Shown piece by piece: positions 44,785 through 55,079 of a stretch of DNA of 64,000 nucleotides. The position numbers were made by a program, and so were the translations under genes. The notes under the pieces are model-generated. The model searched no databases. It saw only the letters and a list, made by a program, of their open reading frames with translations, and was not told the origin of the DNA. This DNA comes from Gordonia sputi NBRC 100414 (lineage in GTDB: Bacteria; Actinomycetota; Actinomycetes; Mycobacteriales; Mycobacteriaceae): assembly GCF_000248055.1 (NCBI RefSeq), contig NZ_BAFC01000097.1, positions 1 to 64,000 of the forward strand, in the 5' to 3' direction. Positions within the stretch are counted from its first letter, which is position 1. Every line of letters starts with the position of its first letter.

Positions 44785-45723
44785 ATGAAACGAATCGCGC
44801 TCGGCGCCACTGATGTCACCGTGCCCAACGTCGTCCTCGGGATGATGCGTATCCAGGATCGCTCCGACGACGAGATCCGCGAGCTCGTCGCAGCGGCCCG
44901 CGACGCGGGCATCGACTTCTTCGACCACGCCGACATCTACGGCACAGCGCCCGCGCACGGATGTGAACAACGGTTCGCGGAGGCCCTGCGGTTCTCGTCA
45001 TCGGAGCGTGAGCAGATCACGATCCAGTCGAAGGCGGGCATCGTCAAAGACGGCCCCTACTACGACTTCTCGTACGACCACATCGTCGGGGCCGTCGACG
45101 GATCATTGCAGGCACTCGACACCGACCACCTCGACATCCTGCTCCTGCATCGACCCGACGCCCTCGTCGAGCCCGACGAGGTGGCGCGCGCCTTCGACGA
45201 CCTTGCGCAGGCGGGCAAGGTGCGCCACTTCGGGGTCTCCAATCACACGCCACGCCAGATCGAACTGCTGAAAAAGTCTGTGACACAACCGATCGTCGCC
45301 AATCAGCTACAACTGTCGATAACCCACGCACCGATCATCGCGCAGGGTGTTGCCGCGAACATGGCGGGCGAGGAGCAGGCGCAGACCCTCGACGGCGGAG
45401 GCGTCCTCGACTACTGCCGACTCAACGACATCACCGTGCAGGCCTGGTCGCCGTTCCAGGCGACATTCTTCGACGGAGTCTTCCTCGGTTCCGACCGCTA
45501 CCCGGAACTCAATGCCGTGATCGATGCGCTCGCAGACAAGTACGACGTCGCACCGATCTCGATCGCCACGGCCTGGATCACGCGACATCCCGCCCAGATG
45601 CAGGTGGTGCTCGGCGCCACCACCCCCGCACGCGTCGTCGCAGCATCGCAGGGTTCCGACATCCAGCTGACCCGTCCGGAGTGGTACGAACTCTTCCTTG
45701 CCGCCGGACACCGCGTCCCGTAG
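44785..45723 (+). CDS. Aldo/keto reductase (YdhF-like)
   Basis: 312 residues of the NADPH-dependent TIM-barrel reductases: FFDHADIYG (catalytic Asp and Tyr), TIQSKAGI (Lys), DILLLHRPDAL (His) and VRHFGVSNHTPRQIELL, ending with LGATTPARV near the cofactor site. The MKRIALGATDVTVP start and overall pattern resemble E. coli YdhF, an oxidoreductase of unknown substrate. The start is supported by a TACCAT -10 at leaderless spacing. Confidence 0.9.
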   Translation: MKRIALGATDVTVPNVVLGMMRIQDRSDDEIRELVAAARDAGIDFFDHADIYGTAPAHGCEQRFAEALRFSSSEREQITIQSKAGIVKDGPYYDFSYDHIVGAVDGSLQALDTDHLDILLLHRPDALVEPDEVARAFDDLAQAGKVRHFGVSNHTPRQIELLKKSVTQPIVANQLQLSITHAPIIAQGVAANMAGEEQAQTLDGGGVLDYCRLNDITVQAWSPFQATFFDGVFLGSDRYPELNAVIDALADKYDVAPISIATAWITRHPAQMQVVLGATTPARVVAASQGSDIQLTRPEWYELFLAAGHRVP

Positions 45724-45802
45724 CCGCAGGCGACTGGCACCCGAATACTAGGATGTGCAACTATTTGGGAGAAGGTAGGCGAGACAGCGAGGAGTGGCAC
45801 CC

Positions 45803-46897
45803 ATGACGGATCAGCCGACGGTTCTCATCGATGTGGTCGGACGGATCGGGCAGGTAACGCTCAATCGGCCCGCGTCGATCAATGCGCTCGACCATTCGAT
45901 GGCGCTCGCGATGCACGACGCGCTTCGCGCGTGGGCGAACGACCCTGCCATCGAGGCCGTCGTCGTCGCAGGTGCGGGTGAACGTGGACTCTGTGTGGGA
46001 GGCGACATCGCGGCCATCCATCGCGACGCGTCGAAGCTCTCGTCGGGTGGCGGAGATGATGCCGCGGCCGCGGAAAGCCCGTCGGGGCGCTTCTGGGCAG
46101 ACGAATACCGCCTCAACCTCGACATCTCGACCTATCCCAAGCCGTATGTCGCGATCATGGACGGGATCGTGATGGGCGGCGGTGTCGGGATTTCCGCGCA
46201 TGGCAACACACGCGTCGTGACCGATAGGACTCGTCTGGGCATGCCGGAGGTCGGTATCGGCTTCGTTCCCGACGTCGGCGGGACATTTCTCCTTTCCGGT
46301 GTGCCAGACGAACTCGGCACCTTCGCGGCGCTGACCGGCGGAACGCTGTCCGGTGCCGACGCGATCGTCATGGGCCTCGCCGATCACTACGTCCCGGCCG
46401 AGAATCTCGACGCCTTCCGCGACGCGATCGTCTCCGATGGCGTCGACGCCGCGGTGGCTCGGTACGCAGTGACGCCGCCGGCATCGGCGCTGGACTCCGA
46501 AAGAGACTGGATACGTGAGGCTTTCGCGGCCGACACCGTGTCGGAGATCATCGAGAGGTGCCGAGCAGTCGGCGTCGAGTCGGCCGATCGCGCCGCGGAT
46601 CGAATTGCATCGAAGAGTCCTGCCTCCCTGGCCGCAACCCTGTACGCGCTGCGCCACAGGGACTCTGACCTCGCAGCGGCGCTGCGTCGTGAATACCGTG
46701 TCTCCCTGCGCTTCCTGCAGCACTCCGACATGGCTGAAGGGATTCGCGCCCAGGTGATCGACAAGGATCGCGCCCCGGCGTGGACCTCGGATCATGCGTC
46801 GGCGGCAGCGACGCTCGACGCCGTGTTCGCCCCGCTGCCCGCACGGTATGAACTTTCGCTCGACACCACAACGGTCCAGGAGGAATCGAATGTCTGA
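45803..46897 (+). CDS. 3-hydroxyisobutyryl-CoA hydrolase-like crotonase
   Basis: 364 residues of the crotonase superfamily in its long form: [12 protein letters not shown] (oxyanion hole), [43 protein letters not shown] and a C-terminal helical extension. The [11 protein letters not shown] segment and MPEVGIGF are typical of 3-hydroxyisobutyryl-CoA hydrolases (valine degradation). GAGGAGTGG precedes ATG 45803. It overlaps the next crotonase gene by 8 nt, so the two are translated together. Confidence 0.87.
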   Translation: MTDQPTVLIDVVGRIGQVTLNRPASINALDHSMALAMHDALRAWANDPAIEAVVVAGAGERGLCVGGDIAAIHRDASKLSSGGGDDAAAAESPSGRFWADEYRLNLDISTYPKPYVAIMDGIVMGGGVGISAHGNTRVVTDRTRLGMPEVGIGFVPDVGGTFLLSGVPDELGTFAALTGGTLSGADAIVMGLADHYVPAENLDAFRDAIVSDGVDAAVARYAVTPPASALDSERDWIREAFAADTVSEIIERCRAVGVESADRAADRIASKSPASLAATLYALRHRDSDLAAALRREYRVSLRFLQHSDMAEGIRAQVIDKDRAPAWTSDHASAAATLDAVFAPLPARYELSLDTTTVQEESNV

Positions 46898-47666
46898 CCA
46901 CGAGACGATCATCGTCACCAGTGCCGACGGAGTCGGTGTGATCACACTGAACCGACCGAAAGCGCTCAACGCGCTGAACACCACGCTGATGAACGAAGTC
47001 GTGTCTGCGGCAGAGCAATTCGACGCTGACCCGGGGATCGGCGCCATCGTCATCACCGGTTCCGAGCGTGCCTTCGCGGCAGGCGCCGACATCAAGGAAA
47101 TGGCCGACAAGACCTTCAGTGAAGTGGTCAGCGAGTCGTTCTTCGGTGCCTGGGACAACCTGTCGCGGCTGCGCACCCCGACCATCGCCGCGGTGACCGG
47201 CTATGCACTCGGCGGTGGCTGCGAACTCGCGATGCTCTGCGACATCCTCATCGCAGGCGACAACGCGGTGTTCGGGCAACCGGAGATCACCCTGGGCGTC
47301 ATCCCCGGTATCGGCGGTTCGCAACGCCTGACGCGCGCCGTCGGCAAGGCCAAGGCGATGGATCTGATCCTCACGGGTCGCCAGATGAAGGTCGACGAGG
47401 CCGAGCGCGCGGGACTCGTCTCCCGTGTCGTCCCCGCCGCCGAATGCCTCGCGACCGCGAAAGAGGTCGCCGCGACGATCGCGGGCACGTCGTCGATCGC
47501 TGCGGGACTCGCCAAGGAGGCGGTGAACCGTGCTTTCGAGACCACGCTGACCGAGGGCGTGCGCGCCGAACGCGGCTTGTTCTACTCGACGTTCGCCACC
47601 GACGACCAGACCGAGGGTATGGCGGCATTCGTGGCCAAGCGCAAGCCGGAGTTCCGTAACAGCTGA
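46890..47666 (+). CDS. Enoyl-CoA hydratase (EchA8-like)
   Basis: 258 residues. Both catalytic glutamates of true hydratases are present (GGGCELAM and [13 protein letters not shown]), with the oxyanion-hole segment [11 protein letters not shown]. It hydrates short-chain enoyl-CoA; next to the hydroxyisobutyryl-CoA hydrolase it would supply the methacrylyl-CoA step of valine breakdown. ATG 46890 has AGGAGGAA upstream inside the previous gene, with which it overlaps by 8 nt. Confidence 0.92.
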   Translation: MSDHETIIVTSADGVGVITLNRPKALNALNTTLMNEVVSAAEQFDADPGIGAIVITGSERAFAAGADIKEMADKTFSEVVSESFFGAWDNLSRLRTPTIAAVTGYALGGGCELAMLCDILIAGDNAVFGQPEITLGVIPGIGGSQRLTRAVGKAKAMDLILTGRQMKVDEAERAGLVSRVVPAAECLATAKEVAATIAGTSSIAAGLAKEAVNRAFETTLTEGVRAERGLFYSTFATDDQTEGMAAFVAKRKPEFRNS

Positions 47667-47760
47667 GAAGGGTCCCGTCGCCTCGAGTGTGCCCTCCGTC
47701 ATGACGGTCGACGGGTGTGGTCGCGGTGGTCTGCGCGAGGAGTATGGGAAGATCGCAGTC

Positions 47761-48684
47761 GTGTCTCGACGCCTGTTCCGCCGTGTGGGTATTGCCGCGG
47801 GTGCGCTTCTCGCTGCTGCCGCAGTGGTCGTGCCAGGTGTCGGCGGCGGAGACAGCACGTCCCAGGGGCCGACGATCAAGCCTGCCGTCCGCGCCTCCGC
47901 TGAGACGCCACCCGCGTACGTGGCACTCGGAAGTTCGTATGCCGCAGGCCCCGACGCCGTACCGACGCGACTGAACGTCTGCTTCCGTAGCCCGGACAAT
48001 TACCCCAATCGGGTGGCCAGGGCGATGCGCCTGCGGTTGGTCGACGTGACGTGTTCGGGCGCGACGACAGAGAACATCGTCGACAAGCCGCAACGATTCC
48101 TCGCGCACAAGCAGATCGACGCCGTCACCCGCAACACCGCACTCGTGACCGTCACCAGCGGCGGAAACGACATCGACTACATCGGCCGACTACTCGCGAT
48201 GAGCTGCAACAACGTCGCGAGCGGCGTCGACAAGGCGTTGGGGCCTGCCGCCAGGAGTTGTCACACCGGGCATCGGATTGCCGCAGAGCCCACGGACGCC
48301 GACTACGCGAAGGTTCAGCGCAAGTTGATCCAGACGGTCCTCGAGATCAAGCTGCGTGCCCCACGTGCGCGAGTGGTCATCGTCGACTATCCGCCACTCA
48401 CCGTCGCAGGCGAGGCGGCGTGCGATCTGCTGCCACTCACGCCTGAACAGGTCGCGCAGACGGTGCGTATCTTCGACAGGCTCGCGGGCGCCACGGCGCT
48501 GGCGGCACACGAGACCGGCGTCGACCTGGTCCAGGCGTCCGTCGCCGGGGCCGACCACACCGTGTGCTCTGCGGAGCCGTGGCTGCGGGGGTTCGCTCCG
48601 CCGATTCCGTATCACCCGACGACGCGTGGCAAGGCGGGCGTCGCCGACCTCGTCGTCGCATCTCTCGGCGGTCCGGTCGCCTGA
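47761..48684 (+). CDS. Exported SGNH/GDSL-type hydrolase
   Basis: 307 residues: basic start and hydrophobic segment (VGIAAGALLAAAAVVVPGVGG, about 9-29) for export, then SGNH blocks: block I reads GSSYAAGP instead of GDS (Ser59), block II has CSGATT glycine, block III SGGNDIDY (Asn) and block V IPYHPTTRG (His). Actinobacterial relatives are secreted lipases/esterases. Six cysteines suggest disulfides. GTG 47761 places the signal peptide at the end; ATG 47701 in frame is an alternative. Confidence 0.85.
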   Translation: MSRRLFRRVGIAAGALLAAAAVVVPGVGGGDSTSQGPTIKPAVRASAETPPAYVALGSSYAAGPDAVPTRLNVCFRSPDNYPNRVARAMRLRLVDVTCSGATTENIVDKPQRFLAHKQIDAVTRNTALVTVTSGGNDIDYIGRLLAMSCNNVASGVDKALGPAARSCHTGHRIAAEPTDADYAKVQRKLIQTVLEIKLRAPRARVVIVDYPPLTVAGEAACDLLPLTPEQVAQTVRIFDRLAGATALAAHETGVDLVQASVAGADHTVCSAEPWLRGFAPPIPYHPTTRGKAGVADLVVASLGGPVA

Positions 48685-48699
48685 CTGACGTCCCGTCCC

Positions 48700-48763
48700 C
48701 TGAAAGTCGATTGCCCTGAGAGTCGATGGCCCAGAGAGTCGATGGCCCAGAAAGTTGGGGCAT
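48700..48763. repeat. Four 16-bp tandem repeats (CTGAGAGTCGATGGCC)
   Basis: Units start at 48700, 48716, 48732 and 48748; the last one is degenerate. They lie just after the SGNH hydrolase stop and end before GTGCGGATGATGG. Confidence 0.85.
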
Positions 48764-48983
48764 GTGCGGATGATGGGGTCGCTCTAGGGTTTCTTCATGG
48801 CCCCGGTATCTCCGGGGTCAGGTCGGGGCCAATCCGTCATCGTCGTGCGATGTCATCGTGGATGGAGATCTCGTGGGTGCAGGTTCATGTGACTGTTGCC
48901 GGCGCTGTTGTCTGCCGAGTTCGGGTGCTCTGGGGAGGGGGCCGCGATCTCGGCAGCGTCTGCATCCGACTGTGACATTTCGA

Positions 48984-49022
48984 CGACAGGGGACATCCCG
49001 ACAGGGGACATCCCGACAGGGG
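48984..49022. repeat. 15-bp tandem repeat (CGACAGGGGACATCC), 2.6 copies
   Basis: Full units at 48984-48998 and 48999-49013, plus a partial copy to 49022, near the 3' end of the sensor kinase gene. Confidence 0.85.
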
Positions 49023-49064
49023 TGGACGCCTCCGCCCACGACGGTCACCGAGAAGGACTTTCCG

Positions 49065-51423
49065 TCACCTCGGTGATTCTATGAATCCCAGGTCGGTAAC
49101 ACCCATCTCGGTGACTGTCGTGCGAACGCGGCCGTCGGTGTCGACTCCGATCCACTCGCATCGGTCGTCGGCCTCGGCGACCACGCTGACAGCAAATGTT
49201 CGGTGTTGCGGCAGCGCACGTATCCGGACCGCACCGTCCGCGGCTCGGCGGAGCGTGTCGATGATCAGGTCGCGCGTCGACTTGTCGAGGGGATCCGGGG
49301 CGTCACTGTCGGGGCGGTCGAGTCCGCGGTCGTCGAGCAGGCTGACCGTGACACCCCGACGTCGGGCAGCGTCGACCGCGGCGTTGATGTCCGGAGTGCA
49401 CAATGCCCTGGAACGCAACAGATCTCGTAGTCGCGCCTCGGTGAGACCGCATTCGGTTCGGGTTGCGTCGTCGATGTATTCGCCGCTGCAGAGTCGCAGC
49501 AGGAGTGGCCGGGCGAGCGCGGTCACCGGTTCGAGTTGTCGAGCGCGTTCCTGGGCCGCCGCACGCGTCGCGGCGACATTGCCCGCAGCATCCGCGGTGC
49601 GTCGTCGACTGTCTGTCAGATCTCGCGCCAGCGTCCGATTGACCCGCGCGAACACGATGCCGATCGCGACGAAGCCGCCGGACGGGCCGATCAGCAGAAT
49701 CCCGGGAAGTGCGTTGCCCGTCGCGGTACGACCACAGACCCGAAACGGCCAAGGCAACGGCGAAGCCGAGAATCGCAGCGGTCGGGCGTCCCCTCATCGC
49801 GAGCAACGCCGCCATCAGCGCCGGAGGGCCGGTGACCCACAGCGGGATCGTTTGCGTGGTGTCGGCGAGCGTGAGCAGGTAGGTGGCGCACATGAGCGCG
49901 GGCACCGCGGCGACGAAGAGCCCTGGCAGCGGTCGCAGCAGGTCTGCTGCACCGCCGACCAGGAACGCGACCGCGACCGCCATCATGGCGATGATCGCCA
50001 CCGGGGCCCACCAGGGAACGGAACCCGGATTGAGGGCCGCAGACACAGCAAGGACGACGATGATCGTCGAAGCGAGCACCCGAGCGGTGGATGAGCGCAG
50101 CCGGAGGGGGTCGGGGTCGTCGACGGGGACGGGCTCGGCCGGTCTGCGCCAGCCTAGAGCCAAGGTGGTGCCCCTGCCGGGAACGGAGTCGACAGTTGCC
50201 TCACCGCCGACCCGGCGCAACCGTTCTTCGACCGACATCGCGAGTCCGAGCCGCTCACGCGGCACCGCCGAGCGGTCGAAGCCGGGTCCGTCATCGCCGA
50301 TGGTGACCTCGATCCCATGATCTTCCACGAGTATTCGGCAGAACCGGGTGCATTCGGGCGGAACGTGTCGAAAGCAGTTGCGAGCGGCCTCCGCGGTTGC
50401 GCCCACCAGCGCGTCCACGGCCGATTGCGGATACGTCGATCCGGCGGATGCGCGTACGTCGCTGCTCACGGTCATGCCCGGATCGTTGCGCTGTGCGGCC
50501 TCGCTGAGCCTGCCCACGACCCCGGCGGGTTCGGGGTTGAGGCCCGATGTTGTCTCACGCAGAGCGTCATCCAGTGCGACCAGCGTTGCGGTTGCACGAG
50601 AGGGGAGTTCGGGCGACTCCGGGTCTCGCGAGGCCTCGAGCAGAGTGGACATGATCTCGTCGTGGGTGATCGCCCGCGCGAGCGCGCGTTGGGCCAACCG
50701 TGCACGGGTCGCAGCGGTCTGCTCGGCGAGGGCGATTTCGGCGGCAGAGTTGCGGTCGAGTGTGGCCGCGATGCTCAGCCCGGACACGCCCAGTGCGAAC
50801 GGCACGATGGCGAATGCCGCACTGCACGCGGCGTCGGTGATCATCGTTGCCGGAGACGAAACCCCTTGTGCCACATTGCCGGTGACTTTGAAGGTGACCG
50901 CGCACACGATCAGATACAGAGCTGCCGGGGCGGGCTTCCACGCGATCATCGCGCAGATCGTGCCCAACACCACGAACGGCCCGAGCCAGTACACCGTGGC
51001 GTCGTCGAGCGGCGTTCCGTTCCACGCAGGCCACCAGAGGAACTCCGCCACGAGCACACCGAGGGCTCCGAGGGCGGCCCACCGTCGGAGCCGGACCGGA
51101 TTGGCCGAGATCAGGCAATGAACTCCGACGAGGACGCCCGGGAGTGCCGCACAGATCAATGCCGTCGGAGTCCACCACCACGCCGATATCGAGCGTGCTT
51201 GCGCTACTGCGGGAATCAGAAATGGAATGAACACGCAGTAGGCCGCACCAGCAAACAACCCGTAGTAGCGAAGGGCTCGGGAGACAGCTGTTCGAGACGC
51301 AGCGAAGTCCGGGGTAGGCGATCGGAGCGCAGCATTCTTCGGCAGTCGGCCCGCATCAATCCGACGGGACTCGGACACCGACCGATATGGTCGGGGGAAT
51401 CGCCGTGCGTTCACCGCCCGCAT
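49065..51423 (-). pseudogene. Sensor histidine kinase-like protein, frameshifted, with internal ATPase domain
   Basis: From ATG 51423 the chain has about six membrane helices (55-225), a segment with THDEIMSTLLEAS (possible phosphoacceptor His), a HATPase domain (NCFRHVPPE, GDDGPGFDRS, RGTTLALGW; about 345-430), then five further membrane helices, where the frame breaks. Removing one base from the C-run at 49717-49719 restores YRDGNALPGILLIGP and continues through a coiled coil to a soluble C-terminal domain ending at 49065. Total length leaves remainder 1, fitting one extra base. A histidine-kinase ATPase domain between two membrane blocks is unusual. The gene is divergent (71 bp) from the response regulator. 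Confidence 0.75.
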
Positions 51424-51494
51424 TATTCCCCTCAGCGCTCATGCTGTCTTGTAGAGAGAGTATTCCGACCACTTTCTGGAAGAAGGACTATCCC

Positions 51495-52195
51495 ATGGTG
51501 AATTCGGAAGAATCCGAAAGCCACATCGTGGTGCGGCGAATTGGCGTCATCGACGATCACGATTCGGTGATCGAAGGCCTACGGGGCTTCTTCGCGGACA
51601 CAGATGACCTGCACCTGGTGGTCGGCGCGCACACCGTCGGAGACCTCCTGGCTCAGCTCACATCCGACTCTCCTGACATGGGCCTTCCACTCGACCTTGT
51701 CGTCCTCGATCTCCGGCTCGGTGACGGGTCGACGCCCGCGGGCAATATCGCGGAGTTGTCGGAAGCGGGGGTATCGACACTCGTCTACACCTCGGGAGAC
51801 GAACCGTATCTGGTCCGGGATGCGGCTGGTGCAGGGACTCTCGGCGTCGTCCGCAAGAACGCGACGAAGACCGAGGTGTGCGCGGCTGTCCGTACGGCAG
51901 CGTCGGGGTCGACCGTCGTATCGATGGATTGGGCTGCGGCGCTCGACTCGGACCCGCAATTCGTCGACCTTCCCACGCGACTGAGAGAAGTGTTGGAACT
52001 GTACGCAGCGGGCGGCTCCGGGCTCACGTCGCTCGTGTCATGGGGCTCTCTCCGGACACTGTCAACGAATACATCGAGCGCATTCGTAGTAAATACCGCG
52101 AGGTGCATCGCGACGCTCCGACGAAGACGGACCTCTACAAAAGAGCTGTCGAGGACGGCTGGCTTCCCATGCCGCGTCGGAATCCGCCGAAATAG
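51495..52195 (+). pseudogene. LuxR/FixJ-type response regulator, frameshifted
   Basis: From ATG 51495 (AGAAGGA ribosome site 7 nt upstream) comes a receiver domain: RIGVIDDHDSVIEGL, phospho-acceptor Asp in LDLVVLDLRLGDGS, VYTSG and GVVRKN (Lys). After LYAAGGSG the frame is lost. The next frame continues HVARVMGLSPDTVNEYIERIRSKY, a LuxR-type helix-turn-helix, to 52195. Adding one G to the run at 52020-52022 joins them into a protein of about 233 residues. It faces a divergent sensor kinase gene that is also frameshifted, so the two would be a cognate pair. Confidence 0.8.
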
Positions 52196-52344
52196 CCGCC
52201 TCCGATACGGCAAATTGTGTCCCCAAATGATGGGGCTTTCCAGTGATCGCAGTAGTTGGAATCGTCTGGGGTGCGGGCGCGCGCCGCCCGCGCGTCGATT
52301 GCGCGCAACCCGACGCGAGGCTTCCCCATCACTGAGGAGTGGCA

Positions 52345-52378
52345 ATGACCGAGGCAACACGATGACCGAGGCAACACG
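52345..52378 (+). repeat. 17-bp duplication at a start codon (ATGACCGAGGCAACACG)
   Basis: Two identical units, 52345-52361 and 52362-52378, run into the ATGACC of the surface-protein gene at 52379. Each unit contributes an ATG in a different reading frame because 17 is not a multiple of three. Confidence 0.9.
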
Positions 52379-54663
52379 ATGACCCAGACGAGATGCAGCG
52401 GTTCGACTCGAAGGGTGCGGGCGGCGGTGGCGGGTGCGGGGATCGGTGCTGTGTTGTGGTGGGGAGGGCAGGCCACGATCGCCTCGGTGGCACAGGCCGC
52501 GCCCCCTGACTCCTCTGCATCGACCGAAGGGCCGACCGGCTCGTCGGGCCCGACTGCCACACCACCGGACGCTCACTCGCAGGCCGCGCCCGCGGAGACA
52601 CCGTCTTCGGATGCTGGTTCGCCGAGTCCTGGTTCCACTAGCCCTGGTTCCACAAGCCCTGGTTCCACAAGCCCTGGGTCGTCGGACGCTGGGTCGACGA
52701 CGTCGCAGCCCACCGCGCCCCCCGCTACGCCGACCGAGACCGATCCGCCCGCGGACACGTCGACACCTTCACACGTCGACCAGCCGACAGGAGCGCCGTC
52801 TGCGCCGTCGATTCCCACAGTGACATCCGGTGCACCCTCAACGCCGGCCGCGGCGTCGTCGGGCGACACCCCAGACAGCGACACCCCAGGCAGCGACTCT
52901 CCACCCAGCGCCACACCACGCAGCGGCACCCGGACAGTGCGGCGGCCGTCGGCACCCAGACTTCCCGCGTGGCGTCTCTGTCGGTCGTGAACCCGTTGGC
53001 CGTTACCGCTGCCGACGCGTCTGCGACGCAGGTGGTCGTCGGTTCGGGTCCCGCGCCGGTGACGACGTCGGGTGGGGTGCGAGTGGTGAATGCGCCGACG
53101 AAGTTGATTGCGACGCTGTTCAGCGTGCTGGGGTTCAATCCGCTTGTGGCGCATGACCCAAGCGCCCCTGCGCCGGCGCCTGCACTGGTGTTCGCGTGGG
53201 CGGCGTGGCAGCAGGTCAATCGTCGGTTCTTCAATTCGTATCCGACGGTGTCGCCCTCGACGCCGCTGGTGGATGCGTCGACCGGTGTGGTCACCGGGTC
53301 AATCGGCGCCAGCGACCCCGACGGTGATGTGCTGACCTACACCGTCCTCACCCAACCCGAACACGGCACGGTGGTGATCAATCCGGACGGCACGTATACC
53401 TACACGCCCGACCCCGCATACGCCCATTCGCTCAGCGACACATCGAGTACCGCTGCGACGACCGACTCGTTCACCGTCTCGGTATCCGACGACACATCGT
53501 CGAATCCTGTTCACTGGCACTACTTGTCGGCGACGACAACGGAGGGTCAGACTGCCTCGGTCGTCGTGCCGATCACCCCGGAGAACCAAGCCCGGACGTT
53601 GTCGGTGACCTCGACCGCGCCGACTGCCGGCACGATTCAACTCACCTCGGGCAGTTGTCCCAACGGGGTGACGGTGAGCTCCGACGGCAAATATGCCTTT
53701 GTCGGCGAGACGCTTGCGAACACAGCCGTGATCCTCGACGCCGACCCCGCCAGCCCCACCTACAACCAGGTCATCGTGGAGGTGCCTGCGAACAGTGCGA
53801 GCGGGGTGGTCGCCACGCCGGACGGCAAGACGCTCTACGTCGCCGAATACAGCTCGAACAACGTGAACGTGATCGACCTCGATCCGGCGAGTCCTACCAA
53901 GGGTACCGTTGTTGCGAGTATCGCCATGCCAGGTGGGCTCGGCGACCTGACGATGAGCCCCGATGGCAACACGTTGTATGCGACCACCGGCGACGGTGTC
54001 GTTGCCATCGACGTCACGGGTGGCTCGACACAGGGGACGGTGATCGCGACTTATCCGACAGACAAGTCTCCGACCGGTGTGCTGGTCAGTCCGGACAACA
54101 CACGTCTCTACGTGACCGGAAGTAGCGTCGTCCGAATCATCGACATCGATCCCGCCAGCAGCACCTACCAACAGGTGATCGGCACGATTGGCGCGCCTGT
54201 GGCGACCGGCGCTGCAGTCAGCGCAGACGGCAAGCTCCTCTACGTCAGCGAGCAAGATGCACAAGTCGTCTCGGTCATCGACGTCGATCCGCAGAGCCCG
54301 ACCTACAAGCAGGTCCTCGGGACGTACGCGGTGAGCGCGCAGCCGTACGACGTCGCGCTCACCCCGGACGGCACGCGTCTGTACACCGCCAACTCCGATG
54401 ACACCGTGAGTGTGATTCCAACCGGCGTCGTGACCGGAACAGCGCACGGCTCGGACGCTGACGGAGACACACTGGCCTATTCGGTCAGTGGTCAGCCGGC
54501 CCACGGCGCGGTGGTCATCGATCCGACGACTGGCGCATGGACCTATAGCCCCGACACTCCGGGCTCGACCACCCCTGACAGCTTCGTGATCACGGTCGAC
54601 GACGGCCACGGCGGCGTTGTATCGCAGACGGTCGCGATCAACGCCCCCTCGGTCTCGGTGTGA
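52379..54663 (+). pseudogene. VCBS/beta-propeller surface protein, frameshifted
   Basis: From ATG 52379: a signal peptide (RVRAAVAGAGIGAVLWWGG, cleavage near AQAAPP), then about 150 residues rich in Ser, Thr and Pro with PGSTS repeats (52,630-52,680). The first frame stops at 52990. The second continues [18 protein letters not shown] to 54663 with a VCBS/cadherin-like unit ([22 protein letters not shown]), YVTN-type propeller repeats ([33 protein letters not shown] and others) and a last VCBS unit ([13 protein letters not shown]). Adding one C to the run at 52929-52931 joins them into about 761 residues. Such proteins are exported adhesin-like surface proteins in mycobacteria and gordoniae. 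Confidence 0.8.
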
Positions 54664-54808
54664 TGTGCCGATTCACCCCGCGGAATGTCATTCGCTCAGA
54701 GGGATTCGTGTCCTTGTGGACATCGGATCGTGGACAGGCCCCAATGTGTGACACACTAGAAGTCGGGTCGTCGAACTGACGGCTCAGCAAAACAGGAAGA
54801 GAAATTGC

Positions 54809-55012
54809 ATGACTCAGGGCACCGTCAAATGGTTCAACGGCGAGAAGGGCTTCGGCTTCATTGCTCCCGATGACCAGAGCCAGGACGTGTTCGTTCACTA
54901 CTCCGCCATCACGGGCAGCGGCTTCCGCAGCCTCGAGGAGCAGCAGCGCGTCGAGTTCGACGTCGAACAGGGCGCCAAAGGACTTCAGGCTACCAACGTG
55001 ACCGCTCTCTGA
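54809..55012 (+). CDS. cspA: Cold-shock protein (CspA family)
   Basis: 67 residues, one cold-shock domain with RNP1 KGFGFI and RNP2 VFVHY after the usual [11 protein letters not shown] start. It binds single-stranded RNA/DNA and melts mRNA structure. GGAAGAGAAA precedes the ATG. The 145-bp upstream region may contain a long regulatory leader, as is usual for csp genes. A strong terminator follows. Confidence 0.97.
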   Translation: MTQGTVKWFNGEKGFGFIAPDDQSQDVFVHYSAITGSGFRSLEEQQRVEFDVEQGAKGLQATNVTAL

Positions 55013-55031
55013 TTTTCATCAGACACCGGTA

Positions 55032-55063
55032 AAAAAGCCCCGACGATGTCGTCGGGGCTTTTT
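55032..55063. terminator. Bidirectional intrinsic terminator
   Basis: AAAAAGCCCCGACGA / TCGTCGGGGCTTTTT, a 15-bp stem with flanking A-run and T-run, so it can serve cspA on the plus strand and the acyltransferase gene on the minus strand. Confidence 0.9.
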
Positions 55064-55079
55064 CGTGCACGCTGGTTTT

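Larger units (their letters stand above)
48685..49064. other. 380-bp gap with two minisatellites and no convincing gene
   Basis: It holds the 16-bp array (48700-48763) and the 15-bp array (48984-49022). Several open frames of 60-77 codons cross it on both strands, but none has a ribosome site, a domain, or consistent third-position GC bias. Confidence 0.6.

Noticed and set aside
48742-49084. Small genes in the 380-bp gap (frames of 60-77 codons)
   Set aside because: No ribosome sites, biased composition from the minisatellites, and mutual overlap in several frames.
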